The notes under the pieces were generated by a model that worked only from the letters and a program-made list of their open reading frames with translations, was not told where the DNA came from and did not search any database. Positions 31,786 through 41,073 of a DNA stretch of 64,000 nt are shown one piece after another (position 1 is the first letter of the stretch; each line of letters starts with the position of its first letter). The stretch is from Microbispora hainanensis. GTDB taxonomy: Bacteria; Actinomycetota; Actinomycetes; Streptosporangiales; Streptosporangiaceae. The stretch lies in assembly GCF_036186745.1 (NCBI RefSeq), contig NZ_CP108086.1, positions 3,224,001 to 3,288,000 of the forward strand, in the 5' to 3' direction. The translations under genes and the position numbers were made by a program.

Positions 31786-32606
31786 GTCCCCGCTGCGACC
31801 CGGTGCACCTTGTGCTGGGCGGCCTGCGCGCGGGGCCGGACGACCAGCCTGTCGATGTTCACGTGCGACGGGCGGGTCACGGCGAAGGCGATCACGTCGG
31901 CGACGTCGTCCGCGGTCAGCGGGTCGGGGACGCCCTCGTAGACCTTGGCGGCCCGCTCGGCGTCGCCGCGGAAGCGGGTCAGCGCGAACTCGTCGGTCTT
32001 CACCATGCCCGGCGCGATCTCGACGACCCGCACCGGGTCGCCGCACAGCTCCAGGCGGAGGGTCTCGGTCATCGAGGTCTGCGCGTGCTTGGCCGCGCAG
32101 TAGCCGCCGCCCCCCTCGTACGACACCAGCCCGGCCGTCGAGGTGAGCATCACGAGCACGCCGTCGCCCGACGCGATGAGCTTCGGCAGCAGGGCCCTGG
32201 TCATGCGCAGGCTCCCGAGCACGTTCACGTCGTACATGCGCTGCCAGTCGTCCACCCGGCCCTCGGCCACCGGTTCGAGCCCGAACGCGCCGCCCGCGTT
32301 GTTGACCAGGACGTCGCAGCGGTCCAGCGAGGAGGCCAGCGCGTCCACCGACGCCTGGTCGGTCACGTCCAGCGTCACCGGGCGGATGCCGGGCACCTCG
32401 GCCGCGAGCTCGTCGAGACGGTCGCGCCGTCGCGCCGCCGCCACAACCCGGTATCCCTCCGCGGCGAGCCGGCGGGCCGTCGCCTCGCCGATGCCGCTGC
32501 TCGCGCCGGTCACCACCGCGGTCCTGACCACGGTCTCGGTCGCCCCGGGACCGGTCGCGGGACCGGTCGCGGGACCGGTCGCGGGATTGGTCATCGTCAC
32601 CGCCAT
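31782..32606 (-). CDS. Short-chain dehydrogenase/reductase
   Basis: A 274-aa classical SDR. The NAD(P) loop is [16 protein letters not shown] is at about residue 108, and the active site is Ser in TSTAGLVSY with YCAAK. The ATG at 32606 follows GGAAGGA. The N-terminus carries a GPAT repeat from four 12-bp units (GGGACCGGTCGC) with no known role. Substrate unknown. Confidence 0.87.
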   Translation of the reverse strand: MAVTMTNPATGPATGPATGPGATETVVRTAVVTGASSGIGEATARRLAAEGYRVVAAARRRDRLDELAAEVPGIRPVTLDVTDQASVDALASSLDRCDVLVNNAGGAFGLEPVAEGRVDDWQRMYDVNVLGSLRMTRALLPKLIASGDGVLVMLTSTAGLVSYEGGGGYCAAKHAQTSMTETLRLELCGDPVRVVEIAPGMVKTDEFALTRFRGDAERAAKVYEGVPDPLTADDVADVIAFAVTRPSHVNIDRLVVRPRAQAAQHKVHRVAAGT

Positions 32607-32724
32607 CGTCCTTCCATATCGCCTCAATCGGCAGGCGACATCCTCTCAGGACCCCCGGCGCTCACAGATGTCGGGGAATCCGGTGATGATTTTGGTGGTT
32701 ATAACGCTCTCGGAGGTGGTTCGG

Positions 32725-34008
32725 GTGTCGGTGTTACGGCGTCGGGTCAACCGCGTCGCGACCATCAGCGTGCACACGTCCCCGCTGGACCAGCCAGGCA
32801 CGGGGGACGCGGGCGGCATGAATGTCTACATTCTCGAGGTCGCCAAACGGCTCGCGGCGCTGGGCATCGAGGTGGAGATCTTCACCCGCCGCACGGCCCG
32901 TGACCTGCCGCCGGTCGCCGAGCTGACCCCGGGCGTGCTCGTCCGCCACGTCACCGCCGGGCCGTACGAGGAGCTCGACCGGGCCGATCTGCCCGGGCAG
33001 CTGTGCGGCTTCCTGTCCGGCGTGCTGCGCACCGAGGCGATGTACGACCCCGGCCGCTACGACGTGATCCACTCGCACTACTGGCTGTCGGGCCAGGTGG
33101 GCTGGCTGGCCAAGGAGCGCTGGGGCGTGCCGCTCGTGCACACCATGCACACGATGGCCAAGGTGAAGAACCTCCTGCTCGCCGAGGGCGACAAGCCCGA
33201 GCCGGCGGTGCGCGTGCTCGGCGAGGAGCAGGTCGTGGAGGTCGCCGACCGCCTGGTCGCCAACACCGCCGCCGAGGCCGAGGAGCTGATCAGCCTGTAC
33301 GGCGCGCCGCGCGAGCGCGTGGCGGTCGTCAACCCCGGCGTGAACCTCGCCGTCTTCCAGCCCGCGTCAAAGGGTGCGGCACGCCGCCGTCTCGGCCTGC
33401 CGCAGGACGCCCACGTGCTGCTCTTCGTGGGCCGCATCCAGCCGCTCAAGGCCCCCGACGTGCTGCTCAGGGCCGCCGCCCGGATGCTCGTGGAGGACCC
33501 CTCGCTGCGCTCGCGGCTCCTGGTGGCCTGCGTGGGCGGGCCCAGCGGCAACGGCCTCGCCCGCCCCTCCCTGCTCAGCGACCTCGCGGCCGAGCTGGGC
33601 ATCACCGACGTCGTACGGCTCGCGCCGCCCGCGCCGCAGCCGGAGCTGGCCGACTGGTATCGGGCCGCCGACGTGACCGTCGTGCCCTCCTACAACGAGT
33701 CGTTCGGGCTGGTCGCGCTGGAGTCGCAGGCGTGCGGCACGCCGGTCGTCGCCGCGGCGGTCGGCGGCCTGCGCACGGCCGTCAAGGACGGCGTGTCCGG
33801 GGTGCTGGTGGCGGGCCACAACCCGCACGACTGGGCGCGGGAGCTCGCCGTGCTGGCACGGCGTCCGGACCGGCTCGCCGAGCTGGCCGCCAACGCCGTG
33901 CACCACGCCACGGGCTTCGGCTGGTCGGCGACGGCCGCCCGGCTGGCCGACGTCTACGCCGGCGCCATGGCCCAGCTCCACCAGACCCCCGTCGCGGTCA
34001 GCTCGTAG
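32725..34008 (+). CDS. mshA: MshA, D-inositol-3-phosphate glycosyltransferase
   Basis: A 427-aa GT-B family 4 enzyme for the first step of mycothiol synthesis, transferring GlcNAc from UDP-GlcNAc to 1L-myo-inositol-1-phosphate. Characteristic are the N-terminal [20 protein letters not shown] and the donor-site motif ESFGLVALE. The GTG at 32725 follows GGAGG by 8 nt and gives the family's usual length; longer frames upstream run antisense to the SDR gene. It is followed by ybjN-like and gpmA genes, as in other actinobacteria. Confidence 0.94.
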   Translation: MSVLRRRVNRVATISVHTSPLDQPGTGDAGGMNVYILEVAKRLAALGIEVEIFTRRTARDLPPVAELTPGVLVRHVTAGPYEELDRADLPGQLCGFLSGVLRTEAMYDPGRYDVIHSHYWLSGQVGWLAKERWGVPLVHTMHTMAKVKNLLLAEGDKPEPAVRVLGEEQVVEVADRLVANTAAEAEELISLYGAPRERVAVVNPGVNLAVFQPASKGAARRRLGLPQDAHVLLFVGRIQPLKAPDVLLRAAARMLVEDPSLRSRLLVACVGGPSGNGLARPSLLSDLAAELGITDVVRLAPPAPQPELADWYRAADVTVVPSYNESFGLVALESQACGTPVVAAAVGGLRTAVKDGVSGVLVAGHNPHDWARELAVLARRPDRLAELAANAVHHATGFGWSATAARLADVYAGAMAQLHQTPVAVSS

Positions 34009-34011
34009 TGT
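34006..34011 (+). promoter_or_regulatory. Leaderless -10 box (TAGTGT) overlapping the mshA stop
   Basis: TAGTGT uses the TAG stop of mshA as its first three bases, and is followed by 7 nt and the ATG at 34019. Confidence 0.45.
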
Positions 34012-34018
34012 GGGGCGT

Positions 34019-34504
34019 ATGAGACCGGATCTGGAAGCGGTCATCGCGTCGGCGCTGGAGTCCGCCGAGCTGTCCTACGAGCGGCCGAAGCCGGGCGCGT
34101 TCCTGGTCAGGCTGCCGGGCCAGCACAAGCTCGCCACGCTGACCTGGCTCGTCATCGGCGACCAGGCGCTCAACATCGAGGCGTTCTTCTGCCGGCAGCC
34201 CGACGAGAACCACGCCGAGTTCTACCGCTGGCTGCTGCACAAGAACGGCTCGATGTACGGTGTCCACTTCGCCGTCGACGCCACCGGCGACGTGCACCTG
34301 GTCGGCCGGCTGCCGCTCGACGCGGTGACCGAGGAGGAGATCGACCGGGTGCTCGGCTGCGTCCTCACCTACTCGGACGAGTCGTTCGACCGCGCGCTGG
34401 AGCTGGGCTTCGCGTCGTCCATCAAGCGCGAGTGGGAGTGGCGGGTCAAGCGCGGCGAGTCGCTGGCCAACCTGCGGGCCTTCGCGCGGGTGGTCGAGTC
34501 CTGA
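34019..34504 (+). CDS. YbjN-domain protein
   Basis: A 161-aa YbjN-fold protein (TIR chaperone-like/SRP-like fold), homologous by position to Rv0487 between mshA and gpmA. Key stretches are FLVRLPGQHKLATLTWLVIG and NENHAEFYRWLLHKN-like DENHAEFYRWLLHKN. Function in actinobacteria is not known; E. coli YbjN affects stress tolerance. The ATG at 34019 is chosen over GTG 34010. Confidence 0.83.
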   Translation: MRPDLEAVIASALESAELSYERPKPGAFLVRLPGQHKLATLTWLVIGDQALNIEAFFCRQPDENHAEFYRWLLHKNGSMYGVHFAVDATGDVHLVGRLPLDAVTEEEIDRVLGCVLTYSDESFDRALELGFASSIKREWEWRVKRGESLANLRAFARVVES

Positions 34505-34530
34505 CCAACGGGGCCTCTGCCGCACGCCGA

Positions 34531-34536
34531 TAGGAT
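34531..34536 (+). promoter_or_regulatory. Leaderless -10 box (TAGGAT) for gpmA
   Basis: TAGGAT, then 7 nt, then the ATG at 34544. Confidence 0.5.
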
Positions 34537-34543
34537 TGGCCGT

Positions 34544-35287
34544 ATGGCGACTTTGGTGCTGCTGCGGCACGGCGAGAGCGAATGGAATGTCAAAGGCCTG
34601 TTCACCGGCTGGGTGGACGTCACACTCTCGCCGACCGGCGAGGAGGAGGCGCGGCGCGGCGGTCAGCTGCTGCTTGAGGCCGGCATCCGGCCCGACGTGG
34701 TGCACACCTCGGTGCTCACCCGGGCCATCAAGACCGCCAACCTCGCGCTTGAGGCGGCCGACCTGCTGTGGCTGCCGGTCAAGCGTTCCTGGCGGCTGAA
34801 CGAGCGCCACTACGGTGCGCTCCAGGGCAAGGACAAGGCCCAGACCCGCGCGGAGTTCGGCGACGAGCAGTTCATGCTGTGGCGCCGGTCCTACGACGTG
34901 CCGCCGCCGCCGATCGCCGACGACGACGAGTACTCCCAGCTCGGCGACGGCCGCTACTCCCTGCTGCCCTCCGAGCTGGTGCCGCGCACGGAGTGCCTCA
35001 AGGACGTCGTCGCGCGCATGCTGCCGTACTGGTATGACGAGATCGTGCCCGACCTGGCGGCCGGCCGCGACGTGCTGGTGGTGGCGCACGGCAACTCGCT
35101 GCGCGCGCTCGTCAAGCACCTGGAGGGCATCAGCGACGCCGACATCGCGGGCCTGAACATCCCCACCGGCATCCCGCTGCGCTACGAGCTGGACGCCGAC
35201 TTCCGCCCGGTCGGCAAGGGCGAATACCTCGACCCGGAGGCCGCCAAGGCCGCCATCGAGGCCGTCGCCAACCAGGGCAAGAAGTAA
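34544..35287 (+). CDS. gpmA: 2,3-bisphosphoglycerate-dependent phosphoglycerate mutase
   Basis: A 247-aa dPGM interconverting 3- and 2-phosphoglycerate. Phospho-His9 lies in [12 protein letters not shown], with [18 protein letters not shown] and the second active-site His in [17 protein letters not shown]. The C-terminal tail ends in Gly-Lys-Lys, as is common. A strong hairpin follows the stop. Confidence 0.95.
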   Translation: MATLVLLRHGESEWNVKGLFTGWVDVTLSPTGEEEARRGGQLLLEAGIRPDVVHTSVLTRAIKTANLALEAADLLWLPVKRSWRLNERHYGALQGKDKAQTRAEFGDEQFMLWRRSYDVPPPPIADDDEYSQLGDGRYSLLPSELVPRTECLKDVVARMLPYWYDEIVPDLAAGRDVLVVAHGNSLRALVKHLEGISDADIAGLNIPTGIPLRYELDADFRPVGKGEYLDPEAAKAAIEAVANQGKK

Positions 35288-35304
35288 CCTCTCACGTCTG
35301 TCAC

Positions 35305-35337
35305 GAAGGCCGCGTCCCGCTGTGGGGCGCGGCCTTC
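35305..35337. terminator. Terminator hairpin after gpmA
   Basis: GAAGGCCGCG and CGCGGCCTTC, perfect 10-bp arms with a 13-nt loop, between convergent genes; no long T-tract. Confidence 0.75.
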
Positions 35338-35359
35338 TGTCACTTGCAGACGACCGCTG

Positions 35360-36796
35360 TCACTTGTGGACGACCGGCTTCTTCGCCTTACCGGGGAACA
35401 CCTGGACCAGGAGCTCCACCGCGCCGTCCGGGGGATAGGCCACCTGGTAGACCAGCTCGCGGCCGCGCAGGTGGACCCGGACCCGGTAGGAACCCGGGCC
35501 GCGCGTGGTGAGCCCCCTCAGCCTCGTCCCGTAGCCGTCCGACAGCGCCAGGGCTCCGGTGGGGCTCTCGTACCCGACCTCGACCACCTCCTCCCAGCCT
35601 CTGACCTCCAGCGGCGGACGCCGGGTGTAGGACTCCACGGTCACGCAGGCGGAACCGGCCTCGTCGGCGGCCCAGATCGCCAGCGCGCCCCGGCCGCTTC
35701 CCACCAGGTCCTTCACCAGGTCAGGGGGACCGCCCTCGCCCTCGTGGCCCTCCTCCCAGCCGTCGATGGTCCAGAACTCGGTCCACATGGTGGCCCGGCG
35801 CTGCCGTACGGGCCTGATCTTCGGCCGGTGCCGGGGATGCGCCGCGCAGGCGCGCTCCTCCCGGGCGACGTACGCGTCCGACTCCGCCTGCCACCGGTCT
35901 TCCTCCGCCTGCCGCGCGCGGGCCACGGCCGGGCACAGGCTCGGCAGCACGATCGCCAGTGACGCCTGCGGGGCCTCCTGGACGGCCCGCGCGCCGGTGT
36001 CGCCCCCGTGCCGGGTCGCCAACGCGCACAGATGGCGCCCCTGGGCGAGGACGTCCTGGTCGGAGACTCCGTCCCACACCCCCAGACCCGAGCCGTACCG
36101 GTGGTCGTGGTCGCGGACCGCGCAGAGGAAGTCCTTCTCCGCCGCGTTCGCTCTCGGGACCGTGCCGTCGCCGAATCCGGTGCAGCCGAGCTCCCACTGC
36201 GCGCTCACCTCGCCGGGCGGGGCCGACGCCACCGGGAGCAGGACGACCGCGGTCACCGCCAGGACGGCCGCCGCCGTACGGGCGACCGGGCCGCGACGCA
36301 CGTACGCGCGCCGGGGGGCGCGTACGGCGAGCAGGACGAGGACCGGCGCGACGCAGTCGTAGAGCCCCCACGCGATCTGCGCCGAGAACCTCTCGGGCGG
36401 CCCCCACGCGTCCAGGCACGCCTGGCCGAGCGCCGCATCCAGCGTGGGCAGCAGGAAGTCGGGGAGGCCGAGGGCCAGCAGGACGACGGCCACGCACCGG
36501 CCGATGATCCTGCCGAGTCCGGCGCGCCCGCGCCGCAGGCTCAGCCACCAGCCCGCGAAGCCCAGGACGATCAGCGGTGCACCGCCGTACGAGAAAAGGG
36601 GGAACGCCTTGACGGGATACACCCAGAGCAAGAACTGATCGTGGATGTCCCATCCGAGGCAGGTGCCCTGGAACATCGTCATGTAGGTCCGGCTGCCGTC
36701 GTCGCCGGTCACGACGGACACGACCCAGAAGAGAAGGGCGGGAGCCGCCGCGGTCAGCATGGCCGCGGCCCAGAGCACCCATGATCGTCTCGGCAC
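35360..36796 (-). CDS. Membrane protein of unknown function, 478 aa
   Basis: The N-terminal half has about five TM segments (about 8-27, 53-88, 99-118, 143-160 and 177-195). A large soluble C-terminal region, predicted to be exported, has several Cys (LGCTGF, DFLCAV, HLCAL, CPAV, ACAAH) that could form disulfides. No family recognised. GTG start. It is convergent with gpmA and is divided from phoU by the phoU terminator. Confidence 0.65.
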   Translation of the reverse strand: MPRRSWVLWAAAMLTAAAPALLFWVVSVVTGDDGSRTYMTMFQGTCLGWDIHDQFLLWVYPVKAFPLFSYGGAPLIVLGFAGWWLSLRRGRAGLGRIIGRCVAVVLLALGLPDFLLPTLDAALGQACLDAWGPPERFSAQIAWGLYDCVAPVLVLLAVRAPRRAYVRRGPVARTAAAVLAVTAVVLLPVASAPPGEVSAQWELGCTGFGDGTVPRANAAEKDFLCAVRDHDHRYGSGLGVWDGVSDQDVLAQGRHLCALATRHGGDTGARAVQEAPQASLAIVLPSLCPAVARARQAEEDRWQAESDAYVAREERACAAHPRHRPKIRPVRQRRATMWTEFWTIDGWEEGHEGEGGPPDLVKDLVGSGRGALAIWAADEAGSACVTVESYTRRPPLEVRGWEEVVEVGYESPTGALALSDGYGTRLRGLTTRGPGSYRVRVHLRGRELVYQVAYPPDGAVELLVQVFPGKAKKPVVHK

Positions 36797-36858
36797 GAGA
36801 GCGAAGACTATTCGGCACGTGCGTCAGACGACCCGCGATCCGGCGATTCGCCGGATAC

Positions 36859-36895
36859 GCGAAAGCCCCGGCCCCCCGAGGACCGGAGCTTTCGC
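36859..36895. terminator. Terminator hairpin downstream of phoU
   Basis: GCGAAAGCCCCGG and CCGGAGCTTTCGC arms with a short GC-rich loop, 19 bp after the phoU stop on the minus strand. Confidence 0.7.
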
Positions 36896-36913
36896 GCCCC
36901 GTACGCGGCTGAG

Positions 36914-37573
36914 TCAGCCGGCGGGGGCGTCCAGGTCGCGCGTACCCGTGACCAGGTACACGACGTCGGCGGCGACGCGTACGGCGTGGTCGGCGTACCG
37001 CTCGTAGTAGCGGCCGGCCAGCGTGATGTCGATGGCGGCCTCGACGCCGTGCTCCCAGTCCTTGGAGAGCAGGACGCGGAAGAGACGGCGGTGACGGCGG
37101 TCCATCGCGTCGTCGTCCTCCTCCAGCTCCTTGGCGAGATCGATGTCGCGGGAGGCGATGCAGCTGCCCGCCTTGGTGATCAGGTTCTCGGCGATGGCGC
37201 CCATCTCCACGAACGTGTCACGCAGCTCGGCCGGGATGGCGGATTCGGGGTGGCGCATGCGGGCGAGCTTGGCGATGTGCTCGGCGAGGTCGCCCATACG
37301 CTCCAGATCGGCGGCCATCCGCAGGGCGGTGATGACGTTACGCAGGTCGACCGCCACCGGCTGCTGCGTGGCCATCAGCTCGAAGATCGAGGCTTCGAGT
37401 TCCTGGTGCAGCCGGTCGACCTCGTTGTCCTGGGAGATGACGCTCTCCGCCAGCTGGAGGTCGGCGTCGAGCAGGGCGGTCGTCCCCCTCGACATGGCCG
37501 ACCGCACCAGGCGGGTCATCTCCACCAGGCGGTCGGTCAGGGCCGCAAGCTCTTCGTGATAGGCGTCGCGCAT
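36914..37573 (-). CDS. phoU: PhoU phosphate-signalling regulator
   Basis: A 219-aa protein of two PhoU three-helix repeats (about 1-110 and 115-219), each with the E/D-rich metal-binding helix motif (MRMAADLERMGDLAEHIAK-like ALRMAADLERMGDLAEH and GRYYERYADHAVRVA). PhoU links the Pst transporter to the sensor kinase. It is divergent from the phoR/senX3 kinase, and the gap carries a PHO box, so its expression should rise under phosphate limitation. A TAGCGT box 7 nt upstream supports the start. Confidence 0.94.
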   Translation of the reverse strand: MRDAYHEELAALTDRLVEMTRLVRSAMSRGTTALLDADLQLAESVISQDNEVDRLHQELEASIFELMATQQPVAVDLRNVITALRMAADLERMGDLAEHIAKLARMRHPESAIPAELRDTFVEMGAIAENLITKAGSCIASRDIDLAKELEEDDDAMDRRHRRLFRVLLSKDWEHGVEAAIDITLAGRYYERYADHAVRVAADVVYLVTGTRDLDAPAG

Positions 37574-37580
37574 GGCCGCC

Positions 37581-37586
37581 ACGCTA
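37581..37586 (-). promoter_or_regulatory. Leaderless -10 box (TAGCGT) for phoU
   Basis: TAGCGT on the minus strand, 7 nt before the ATG at 37573. It is adjacent to the PHO box. Confidence 0.5.
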
Positions 37587-37592
37587 CGCGCG

Positions 37593-37625
37593 CGTCTGTG
37601 AACGAATTCCGACCGCCGGATGAAC
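37593..37625 (-). promoter_or_regulatory. PHO box: three 11-nt direct repeat units
   Basis: On the minus strand: GTTCATCCGGC, GGTCGGAATTC and GTTCACAGACG in tandem at exact 11-bp spacing. The outer two match the GTTCAC-type 11-nt unit bound by PhoP in Streptomyces. It lies 7 bp upstream of the phoU -10 box, where an activator would sit. Confidence 0.7.
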
Positions 37626-37684
37626 TTTTCCGGAAACAGGGCGTAGTGCCAGGTCGGGCAGGTGGAACAACCAGAAATGCCGCC

Positions 37685-37690
37685 TAGGCT
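37685..37690 (+). promoter_or_regulatory. Leaderless -10 box (TAGGCT) for phoR/senX3
   Basis: TAGGCT, then 7 nt, then the GTG at 37698. It is the reason for choosing that start. Confidence 0.4.
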
Positions 37691-37697
37691 GCTGAAT

Positions 37698-38867
37698 GTG
37701 AACGAGTTGCTGGCGAGCTTGGCGGCGATGGGCGGATTCGTCCTCGGCTCCTTCGTCATGCTCGCGATCCGACGGCAGGCGGACAAGCCCCGCACACCGG
37801 AACCGGTGGACGACGGCCTGCCTCCGGGGGTGGCGTCGGTGCTCGCCGTGCTGCCCTCCTCGGCGGTCGTCCTCGACCGCGAAGACCGCGTGCTGCGCGC
37901 CAGTTCGGCCGCGCGGGCCTTCGGTCTCGTACGCGGTGAGTCGCTCATGGCGGCCGAGTTACTCGCACTGGCCAGGAAGGTCCGCAGGGACGGCGAGATC
38001 CGCGAGAGCGAGATCGAGACCGCCGGCCGCAAGTTCGGGCAGGAGTCCACGTCGTTCGCGGTGCGGGTCGCTCCGCTGGGCACCCACGGGCAGGTGCTCG
38101 TGCTCGCTGAGGACCAGACCGAGCGGCAGCGGGTCGAGGCGGTGCGCAGGGACTTCGTGGCGAACGTCAGCCACGAGCTCAAGACGCCGGTCGGCGCGCT
38201 GAGCCTGCTCGCCGAGACCGTCGAGGACGCGGCCGACGACCCCGAGGCCGTACGGCGGTTCGCCGGCCGGATGCAGCACGAGGCCGCCCGCCTCACCTAC
38301 CTGGTGCAGGACCTGATCACGCTGTCGCGGATCCAGGGCGGGGAGCCCATCCCGGCGCCCGAGCAGGTGTCCGTGGACGAGGCCGTGCACGAGGCCATCG
38401 ACCGGTGCAACACGAAGGCGTCGGCCAAGGACATCGCGCTCGTCGCGGGCGGCACCGAGGGCCTCAAGGTCTGGGGCGACGACGAGCTGCTCGTCACCGC
38501 GCTGCGCAACCTCATCGACAACGCCGTCGCCTACAGCCCCGAGCACACCCGCGTCGTGATCAGCGCGAGGCCGGCCGGGGACACGGTCGAGGTGAGCGTG
38601 AGCGACCAGGGCATCGGCATCCCGGAAAGCGCGCAGGAGCGCATCTTCGAGCGGTTCTTCCGCGTCGACGCGGCCAGGTCCCGGGCCACCGGCGGCACCG
38701 GGCTCGGTCTCGCGATCGTCAAACACGTGGCCGTCGCCCACGGCGGCGAGGTCACGGTGTGGAGCAAAGAGGGCTCCGGCTCGACCTTCACTCTTCGCCT
38801 TCCCGCGTTCGGCGGTCAGGCGGTCCCCGTACCAAGCACGACCATTCCCCAGGAGGCCGCTCAGTGA
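37698..38867 (+). CDS. phoR: PhoR/SenX3-type sensor histidine kinase
   Basis: About 389 aa. One N-terminal TM segment (about 8-24, AAMGGFVLGSFVMLAI), a PAS-like sensor domain (about 45-140), HisKA with His159 (FVANVSHELKTPVGAL), and HATPase_c (NLIDNAVAYSP, DQGIGIP, GGTGLGLAIVKH). It phosphorylates the downstream regulator under low phosphate. The start is uncertain: GTG 37698 is favoured by the -10 box; ATG 37677 and GTG 37662 are also open. The stop overlaps the regulator's GTG (GTGA). Confidence 0.92.
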   Translation: MNELLASLAAMGGFVLGSFVMLAIRRQADKPRTPEPVDDGLPPGVASVLAVLPSSAVVLDREDRVLRASSAARAFGLVRGESLMAAELLALARKVRRDGEIRESEIETAGRKFGQESTSFAVRVAPLGTHGQVLVLAEDQTERQRVEAVRRDFVANVSHELKTPVGALSLLAETVEDAADDPEAVRRFAGRMQHEAARLTYLVQDLITLSRIQGGEPIPAPEQVSVDEAVHEAIDRCNTKASAKDIALVAGGTEGLKVWGDDELLVTALRNLIDNAVAYSPEHTRVVISARPAGDTVEVSVSDQGIGIPESAQERIFERFFRVDAARSRATGGTGLGLAIVKHVAVAHGGEVTVWSKEGSGSTFTLRLPAFGGQAVPVPSTTIPQEAAQ

Positions 38868-39553
38868 CTCGGGTACTCGTCGTCGAGGACGAGGAGTCGT
38901 TCTCGGACGCCTTGTCGTACATGCTGAGGAAAGAGGGGTACGAGGTCGCGGTGGCGGCCACCGGCCCCGACGCGCTGGACGCGTTCGACCGCAACGGCGC
39001 CGATCTCGTCCTGCTCGACCTGATGCTCCCGGGCCTGCCCGGCACCGAGGTGTGCCGCTCGCTCAGGCAGCGGTCGAAGGTGCCGGTCATCATGCTGACC
39101 GCCAAGGACAGCGAGATCGACAAGGTCGTCGGCCTCGAACTCGGCGCCGACGACTACGTGACCAAGCCGTTCTCGTCCCGCGAGCTGGTGGCGCGCATCC
39201 GCGCGGTGCTGCGCCGGCAGGGCGACGTCGAGGAGGTGGAGTCGGCCGTCCTGACCGGGGGACCGGTCCGCATGGACGTCGACCGGCACATCGTGGCCGT
39301 GCGCGGCCGGCAGGTGCAGCTCCCGCTGAAGGAGTTCGAGCTGCTGGAGGTGCTGCTGCGCAACGCCGGGCGGGTGCTCACCCGCGGTCAGCTCATCGAC
39401 CGGGTGTGGGGCGCCGACTACGTGGGCGACACCAAGACCCTCGACGTGCACGTGAAGCGGCTGCGGGCCAAGGTCGAGGCCGACCCGTCCAACCCCCGCT
39501 GCATCCTCACCGTGCGTGGTCTGGGCTACAAGTTCGACCCCGCCGACGAGTGA
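38864..39553 (+). CDS. phoP: PhoP/RegX3-type response regulator
   Basis: A 229-aa OmpR-class regulator: receiver with Asp52 (LLDLMLPGLPG) and Lys in YVTKPF, then a winged helix (LPLKEFELLEVLLRNAGRVL, DVHVKRLRAKVE, VRGLGYKF). A good ribosome site (AGGAGG) precedes the GTG. It should bind the PHO box between phoU and phoR and autoregulate. Known as RegX3 in mycobacteria and PhoP in streptomycetes. Confidence 0.94.
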   Translation: MTRVLVVEDEESFSDALSYMLRKEGYEVAVAATGPDALDAFDRNGADLVLLDLMLPGLPGTEVCRSLRQRSKVPVIMLTAKDSEIDKVVGLELGADDYVTKPFSSRELVARIRAVLRRQGDVEEVESAVLTGGPVRMDVDRHIVAVRGRQVQLPLKEFELLEVLLRNAGRVLTRGQLIDRVWGADYVGDTKTLDVHVKRLRAKVEADPSNPRCILTVRGLGYKFDPADE

Positions 39554-39597
39554 GCCTGTAAGGGCTCGTACGGCTCACGCGGCCCCTCGGACGGAAA

Positions 39598-39627
39598 GGA
39601 GCCCCTGTCCGGCCGGACAGGGGCTCC
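39598..39627. terminator. Perfect 30-bp palindrome terminator after phoP
   Basis: Arms GGAGCCCCTGTCCGG and CCGGACAGGGGCTCC are exact inverse complements with no loop bases between them. It sits between convergent phoP and lpqE-like genes and probably serves both. Confidence 0.8.
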
Positions 39628-39668
39628 TGCGCGTCTACAGGACGTCCAGATGGACGTCCGCACGGCCG

Positions 39669-40316
39669 TCAGCCGGCGTTCTCGGCGGGCGTACCAGTGG
39701 AGGTGCCCTCGGTGGTCTCCGGGGTGGCGGCGTCCGACGGCACCGGGCTCCCGGTGGCGGGCGGGGCCGTGGGCGTGGCCGTCGGCGCCGGAGGCAGCGT
39801 CGCGTACTCGCGGCTGCGGGCGATGACCGGCACGGTGAGCGAGATGTCGCCGGCGTTCTTGAACTGGAGCGAGAGCTTGATGCTCTCGCCGCCGCGCAGC
39901 GCCGTCTTCAGGCCGTCGACCGTGACCCCGGGGGTCTTGACGAGCACGCCCGGCTGGAGGTCGATGGGGCTCTGCACGTTGACCGAGGTGGCCTTCTGTT
40001 CCTCGGGGACGATGCTGGTGAGCTGGTCGTCCGTTCCCGTGCTGTTCAGGAGAGTCAGGTAGAGCGGCGCCGACCCGCCCTCGGCGAGCTGCTGGCCGGA
40101 GTCGGGCCCGAGGATGAACGCCTGCGGGATCATGACGCCGTTCTTGCCGTATGCCTTGTCGGGGCCGTCGCCGTCATAGAGGACACCCGCCTCATTCGGG
40201 GCGTACGGCGCGTTGGTGTTGGCGTCGAAACCGGCGCCACACGCGGCCAGTGCAGGGATGGCGGCGGCGAGGAGCGCGGCAACGGCGATCGCCCTGCGAC
40301 GGCTGCTGCTGGTCAC
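39669..40316 (-). CDS. lpqE: LpqE-like lipoprotein (DUF461/PCu(A)C-like)
   Basis: A 215-aa lipoprotein with a basic N-terminus, hydrophobic stretch and lipobox LAAC with Cys26. The mature domain (about 45-170) is beta-rich like the PCu(A)C copper-chaperone family, but I do not see its full His/Met copper motif. It ends in a Thr/Pro/Glu-rich tail. It is divergent from carD as Rv3584 is from Rv3583c. AAGGAG lies 10 nt before the GTG start. Confidence 0.8.
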   Translation of the reverse strand: MTSSSRRRAIAVAALLAAAIPALAACGAGFDANTNAPYAPNEAGVLYDGDGPDKAYGKNGVMIPQAFILGPDSGQQLAEGGSAPLYLTLLNSTGTDDQLTSIVPEEQKATSVNVQSPIDLQPGVLVKTPGVTVDGLKTALRGGESIKLSLQFKNAGDISLTVPVIARSREYATLPPAPTATPTAPPATGSPVPSDAATPETTEGTSTGTPAENAG

Positions 40317-40487
40317 GGTTCGAGGTCTCCTTGGTACGCACGTGTATGGGCAGCAATCACCTTATCCGCGCCGGTCACCGGTCCGGCGTCGGCTCCCGGT
40401 CCACAGGCCGCAGCAGTGCAGGTCACCCGGTATGTCCTGTATGCCGATTCACAGAGTGGATGGCTTGTCAAGCCCCAAAACGAGGCT

Positions 40488-40516
40488 TTGACCTGCAGTT
40501 ATGTTCCTTTCACTGT
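40488..40516 (+). promoter_or_regulatory. Candidate carD promoter
   Basis: TTGACC (40488-40493) then a 17-nt spacer and CACTGT (40511-40516). The -35 is good and the -10 is weak, leaving a leader of about 50 nt with GGAAGGGG before the ATG. Confidence 0.3.
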
Positions 40517-40573
40517 TCCGGGAGGCGGTAACCGCGTGGTACCCTGGAGTACAGCGGAAGGGGTACTCGTCAC

Positions 40574-41056
40574 ATGACTTTCCAGGTCGGCGACACTGTC
40601 GTCTACCCCCACCATGGGGCTGCTCGGATCGAGGCCATCACGACCCGAACCATCAAGGGTGAGGAAAAGACCTACCTGGTGCTGAAGGTCGACAAGGGCG
40701 ACCTGACCGTACAGGTACCAGCGGAAAATGCCGAGCTCGTCGGTGTGCGCGACGTCGTCGGCCAAGAGGGACTCGAGCGGGTCTTCGACGTGCTGCGCAT
40801 GCCGCACACGGAGGAGCCCACCAACTGGTCCCGCCGCTACAAGGCCAACCTTGAGAAGCTGGCGTCGGGGGACGTCAACAAGGTGGCCGAGGTGGTGCGT
40901 GACCTGTGGCGGCGCGACAAGGAGCGCGGCCTGTCCGCCGGTGAGAAGCGCATGCTCGCCAAGGCCCGCCAGATCCTCGTCAGCGAGCTCGCGCTGGCCG
41001 AGAAGACCAACGAGGACAAGGCGGAGGCCCTGCTCGACGAGGTGCTGAACTCCTGA
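40574..41056 (+). CDS. carD: CarD RNA polymerase-binding regulator
   Basis: A 160-aa protein with an N-terminal RNAP-interaction Tudor-like domain ([21 protein letters not shown]) and a C-terminal helical DNA-binding domain including the conserved Trp in [14 protein letters not shown] (about residue 85). CarD stabilises RNAP-promoter open complexes and supports rRNA transcription. Length and sequence are close to other actinobacterial CarD proteins. Confidence 0.95.
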   Translation: MTFQVGDTVVYPHHGAARIEAITTRTIKGEEKTYLVLKVDKGDLTVQVPAENAELVGVRDVVGQEGLERVFDVLRMPHTEEPTNWSRRYKANLEKLASGDVNKVAEVVRDLWRRDKERGLSAGEKRMLAKARQILVSELALAEKTNEDKAEALLDEVLNS

Positions 41057-41073
41057 ACATCACATCGCCAAGG

